A stretch of 64,000 bases of DNA from Oceanisphaera arctica (lineage in GTDB: Bacteria > Pseudomonadota > Gammaproteobacteria > Enterobacterales > Aeromonadaceae), in NCBI RefSeq assembly GCF_002936955.1, contig NZ_MPZM01000004.1, forward strand, positions 62,001 through 126,000, written 5' to 3'. Numbering within the stretch: the first letter of the stretch is position 1; every line of letters starts with the position of its first letter. Below the pieces are notes generated by a model. The model ran no database searches. It saw nothing but the letters and a program-made list of their open reading frames with translations, and was not told the DNA's origin. The translations under genes and the position numbers were made by a program. Positions 60,885 to 64,000 of the stretch are shown one piece after another.

Positions 60885-62507
60885 ATGTCTCTATATCAAG
60901 AACAGGTCTTTGGTGAGTTCGACTATATCGTTGTGGGCGCAGGCTCGGCAGGATGTGTGCTGGCCAACCGGCTTACTGAAGATCCGGACATCAAGGTATT
61001 GCTACTGGAGGCAGGGGGACGAGACTGGAACCCCTGGATCCACATTCCTGTCGGTTACTTCAAGACCATGCACAACCCCGCCACCGACTGGTGCTATGTC
61101 ACCGACCCGGACGAAGGGATCAATGGCCGGCAGCTGCAGTGGCCCAGAGGCAAGGTGCTGGGTGGTTCCAGCTCACTCAATGGCTTGCTGTATATTCGCG
61201 GCCAGCGCCAGGACTACGATGACTGGGCTGCCCTCGGCAATGATGGCTGGAGTTACAAGGAAGTCCTGCCCTACTTCAAAAAGTCCGAATGCCAGTCGCG
61301 AGGGGCCGATGCCTATCACGGGGTCGATGGCCCGTTGAAGGTCTCCGATCTTCGCCTGCGCAGAGAGATAGCCGAACGCTTTGTCGAAGCCGCGCAACAG
61401 ATCGGTATTCCGGCAAACCCGGACGTTAATGGTGAAACTCAGGAAGGCGTGAGCTACTTCCAGCAAACCGCCTACAAGGGACTGCGTTGTAGTAGCGCCA
61501 AGGCGTTTCTGCGCCCGGCGCTGAAACGCCCCAATCTGACTCTGGTGACCCGCGCCCATACCCGCCGCATTTTGCTGGAAGGAAAACAGGCCACCGGCAT
61601 CGAATTCGAACACAAGGGCAAGCGCCTGCTGGCCCGGGCAAAACGGGAAGTGATACTCAGCGCCGGCGCCATCGGCTCACCGCAAATACTGCAGTGCTCG
61701 GGCATAGGTGAACCGGAACACCTGAAATCGGTGGGCCTGGAGTGCCTGCATCCGTTACCGGGAGTAGGCGAAAACCTGCAGGATCACCTGCAAATCCGCC
61801 TTGTGTTCAAGACCAGCTGCAAGACCCTCAACGACGAGGTCAATAATCCGGTGAAAAAACTGGGCGTCGGCATGCAGTACGCGTTTTCCCGTACCGGCCC
61901 CCTGACTCTGGCCGCCAGCCAGGTGTGTGTCTTTACCCAATCCCGGGATGGATTGGATCGACCGGACATACAGTTCCATATGCAGCCACTTAGCGCCGAT
62001 AAACCCGGAGAAGGTGTGCACCCCTTTTCGGCCTTTACCGCTTCTGTGTGCCAGCTGCGCCCCTATAGCCGAGGTAGCATCAAGATCCGCAGCGCCGATC
62101 CGCATGAGTATCCTTCGATCCAGGCCAATTATCTTTCGGCCGAGGAGGATCTGCGGGTGGCGGTGGATGCGGTCAAGGTCGCCAGACGTATCGCCGAAGC
62201 CGATGCGCTCAAGCCCGTGATCATCGATGAATATGTGCCTGGCCGCCAATATCAGACCGACGAGCAATTACTGGACGCCGCCCGTCGCTTCAGCCAGACC
62301 ATCTATCATCCGACCAGTACCTGCAAGATGGGGAACGACGAGATGGCGGTGGTCGACAGCAGGTTGAGGGTTCACGGCATCGAGGGGCTCAGGGTTGCCG
62401 ATGCCTCCATAATGCCGTTGATCGTATCCGGTAATACCAATGCGCCCTCGATCATGATCGGCGAAAAGTGCGCCGATATGATCAAGCAGGATCGATCTCA
62501 TGGCTGA
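60885..62507 (+). CDS. GMC-family FAD-dependent oxidoreductase (choline/alcohol dehydrogenase-like)
   Basis: The product has 540 residues. The FAD-binding GAGSAG (18-23), the E of LLLEAGG, the GMC signature block (GKVLGGSSSLNGLLYIRG) and the catalytic His475 (TIYHPTSTCKMG) with a downstream Asn (SGNTNAPS) are all present. Family members oxidise primary alcohols such as choline, long-chain alcohols, polyethylene glycols or 3-hydroxypropionate (DddA). The divergent TRAP system and GlcG-like protein suggest it oxidises an imported hydroxy acid or alcohol. No aldehyde dehydrogenase is next to it, so the pathway is incomplete here. GGTGGG precedes the ATG. Confidence 0.92.
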   Translation: MSLYQEQVFGEFDYIVVGAGSAGCVLANRLTEDPDIKVLLLEAGGRDWNPWIHIPVGYFKTMHNPATDWCYVTDPDEGINGRQLQWPRGKVLGGSSSLNGLLYIRGQRQDYDDWAALGNDGWSYKEVLPYFKKSECQSRGADAYHGVDGPLKVSDLRLRREIAERFVEAAQQIGIPANPDVNGETQEGVSYFQQTAYKGLRCSSAKAFLRPALKRPNLTLVTRAHTRRILLEGKQATGIEFEHKGKRLLARAKREVILSAGAIGSPQILQCSGIGEPEHLKSVGLECLHPLPGVGENLQDHLQIRLVFKTSCKTLNDEVNNPVKKLGVGMQYAFSRTGPLTLAASQVCVFTQSRDGLDRPDIQFHMQPLSADKPGEGVHPFSAFTASVCQLRPYSRGSIKIRSADPHEYPSIQANYLSAEEDLRVAVDAVKVARRIAEADALKPVIIDEYVPGRQYQTDEQLLDAARRFSQTIYHPTSTCKMGNDEMAVVDSRLRVHGIEGLRVADASIMPLIVSGNTNAPSIMIGEKCADMIKQDRSHG

Positions 62508-62531
62508 ATAACAAAACATCGGCCCTAAACG

Positions 62532-64000
62532 TCACTGGTTTTGCTGACTGACCGCCCTGAATTTTTTCAGTCGCAGGGCGTTGCCGACCACGAAGACGCT
62601 GGACATGGCCATGGCACCGGCGGCCAGCATGGGCGACAGCAAGAGGCCGTAGAACGGATACAGGGCACCGGCTGCCAGCGGGATCAGGCAGATGTTGTAG
62701 GCGAAGGCCCAGAACAGGTTCTGGCGGATATTGCGCAGGGTCGCGTGGCTGATGGCCAGGGCATCGGGCACTGCGCGCAGATCACCGCTCATCAACACCA
62801 CCTCCGCCGCTTCGATGGCAATATCGGTGCCGGTACCGATGGCCAGCCCCACATCCGCCTCGGCCAGCGCCGGGGCATCGTTGATACCGTCCCCCACAAA
62901 GGCCACTGGCCCATATTGTTCGCGCAAGCGCCGCAGGGCTTCGACCTTGCCATCCGGCATCACCTCGGCTTCCACCTCGTCTATCCCTAACTGACTGGCG
63001 ATGGCGTTGGCGGTGTGACGATTGTCGCCGGTGATCATGGCCACCTTGAGCCCCAGATCATGCAATGCCTTAATCGCCGCCGGGGTGCCCTCCTTGATGG
63101 GATCGGCCACGGCGATAATGGCTGCGAGTTGGCCGTCTATGGCCACATAGAGCGGGCTTTTACCCTCATTGGCCAGCTTTTCCGCCGCATCGGCCAGGGC
63201 ATCCAGCTGATGGCCCAGCTGTTTCATATATCGGTCGGCGCCCACTTCTACCTGCCGGCCATCGAGGGTGGCGCTCACCCCCAGTCCCGAGTGGGACTTG
63301 AAGTTTTCAGGCTCTGGAAGGTTCAGTTGCCGCTCCTTCGCCGCCGCGACGATGGCCTCGGCAATGGGATGCTCGGAGTGTTGCTCCACCGCCGCCACCA
63401 GCGCCAGCACTTCGTCTTCATCAAAGCCCGGAAGCACCTGTAAATCGGTCAGCTCCGGCTGGCCCCTGGTAAGGGTGCCGGTCTTGTCGAGAGCAATCAC
63501 GTGAGCATTACGCAGGGTCTGCAGGGCCTGGCCCTTGCGAAACAGCACCCCCAGCTCTGCGGCCCGGCCGGTGCCCACCATGATGGAGGTGGGTGTAGCC
63601 AGCCCCATAGCACAGGGGCAGGCGATGATCAGCACGGCCACGCCGTTGATCAGCGCGAAGCTCAGCGCCGGGCTGGGCCCCAGCCACAGCCAGACCACAA
63701 AGGTCAGCGCCGCCACCGCCATCACCACCGGCACGAACACCGCCGTGACCTTGTCCACCAGCGCTTGAATGGGTAGTTTGGCGCCCTGGGCCTGCTCGAC
63801 CATCTGAATGATCCGCGCCAGCAGGGTATCGCCACCTACCTTGGTGACCTCGAAGCTCAATGCACCGTTCTTGTTGACGGTGCCGCCGACCACCTCGTCG
63901 CCCTCGGTCTTTTCCACCGGCACCGGCTCGCCGGTGAGCATGGACTCGTCCACATAGGAGCTGCCGTCCTGCACTGTGCCGTCTACCGGTATCCGTTCGC
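62532..64000 (-). CDS. copA: CopA-type Cu+-exporting P-type ATPase, N-terminal part beyond window
   Basis: The C-terminal 489 residues or so of a P1B ATPase run off the window edge at 64000. Visible are the actuator TGE loop (SMLTGEP), the metal-transport CPC in [15 protein letters not shown], the phosphorylation motif DKTGT, the HP motif ([10 protein letters not shown]) and [13 protein letters not shown] with these features indicates Cu+ (or Ag+) export. The N-terminal metal-binding domains are outside the window. It is convergent with the GMC gene, with a 24-base gap and no terminator seen. Confidence 0.93.
   Translation of the reverse strand, partial: ERIPVDGTVQDGSSYVDESMLTGEPVPVEKTEGDEVVGGTVNKNGALSFEVTKVGGDTLLARIIQMVEQAQGAKLPIQALVDKVTAVFVPVVMAVAALTFVVWLWLGPSPALSFALINGVAVLIIACPCAMGLATPTSIMVGTGRAAELGVLFRKGQALQTLRNAHVIALDKTGTLTRGQPELTDLQVLPGFDEDEVLALVAAVEQHSEHPIAEAIVAAAKERQLNLPEPENFKSHSGLGVSATLDGRQVEVGADRYMKQLGHQLDALADAAEKLANEGKSPLYVAIDGQLAAIIAVADPIKEGTPAAIKALHDLGLKVAMITGDNRHTANAIASQLGIDEVEAEVMPDGKVEALRRLREQYGPVAFVGDGINDAPALAEADVGLAIGTGTDIAIEAAEVVLMSGDLRAVPDALAISHATLRNIRQNLFWAFAYNICLIPLAAGALYPFYGLLLSPMLAAGAMAMSSVFVVGNALRLKKFRAVSQQNQ

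Noticed and set aside
1-64000. tRNA, rRNA, CRISPR array, integrase, toxin-antitoxin or defence island.
   Set aside because: None could be recognised in either strand by reading; this absence is by inspection only and a covariance-model scan would be decisive.

Overview
The window is about 64 kb of GC-rich chromosomal DNA from a gammaproteobacterium. Many products are close to their Escherichia coli counterparts (Asd, YcaO, BepA, EttA, Hmp, HisJQMP). A perM-bepA-arsC neighbourhood, a CrbS/CrbR acetate-type two-component system, a TAXI-TRAP/DctB-DctD locus and a fused-permease TRAP system suggest a marine or brackish member of Aeromonadales (Oceanimonas/Oceanisphaera/Zobellella-like). That placement is inference from gene content, not a database match. 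No rRNA, tRNA, CRISPR array, prophage or transposase gene was found. Both ends cut through genes: a phosphopantetheinyl transferase on the left and a CopA-type copper ATPase on the right.

Layout. 1-7.3 kb: housekeeping and envelope/redox genes (PPTase, CnoX, an NSS transporter, PerM, a TusA-like protein, BepA, a TlpA-like lipoprotein, YfgD/ArsC, DUF2069). 7.8-13.7 kb: a basic amino acid theme, with a HisPJQM-type importer divergent from the lysine exporter LysO, followed by asd. 14.2-17.5 kb: YcaO, a periplasmic DsbA-family protein and a CbiM-like membrane protein. 17.7-24.3 kb: a TAXI-TRAP transporter operon ending in its own DctB/DctD-like two-component system, with a clear sigma-54 promoter at its head. 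24.5-32.3 kb: a diguanylate cyclase, a DUF3108 protein, CrbR, CrbS and an HcaT-like MFS protein. 32.4-38.3 kb: ChaN, an SMR pump, UgpQ, RhlE, and BenE with a divergent XRE-cupin regulator. 38.5-40.7 kb: TonB-ExbB-ExbD and a small exported protein. 40.9-49.3 kb: an orphan BMP binding protein, EttA, AzlCD, a PhyH-type dioxygenase divergent from a LysR regulator, and a Na+/H+ antiporter-family protein. 49.5-54.5 kb: DUF4202, Hmp, a CitE-like lyase, a glutaredoxin-like protein, an entericidin missed by longer-ORF calling, and ChrA. 54.7-62.5 kb: a MocR-type regulator, then a probable catabolic locus (IclR, GlcG-like, fused DctQM, DctP, divergent GMC oxidoreductase). The window ends in CopA.

The least ordinary content is intergenic. 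(i) A dispersed, modular element of about 360-390 bp occurs four times plus one fragment. Two copies carry a 62-nt hairpin whose G.U pairs make sense on only one strand, and two others end in sequences very like the ends of IS50/Tn5. (ii) Seven-base G-tract repeats, often with inverted C-tract partners, sit at four convergent gene junctions and in two of them supply the stop codon of the neighbouring gene. (iii) A 264-bp element with perfect 18-bp terminal inverted repeats lies 42 bp upstream of asd.

Regulatory sites visible by eye include a GG-N10-GC sigma-54 promoter with an upstream dyad, paired BenE-regulator operators, an NsrR-like site before hmp, a Fur-like site before tonB, and an array of ATCAAA dyads between dctP and the GMC oxidoreductase.
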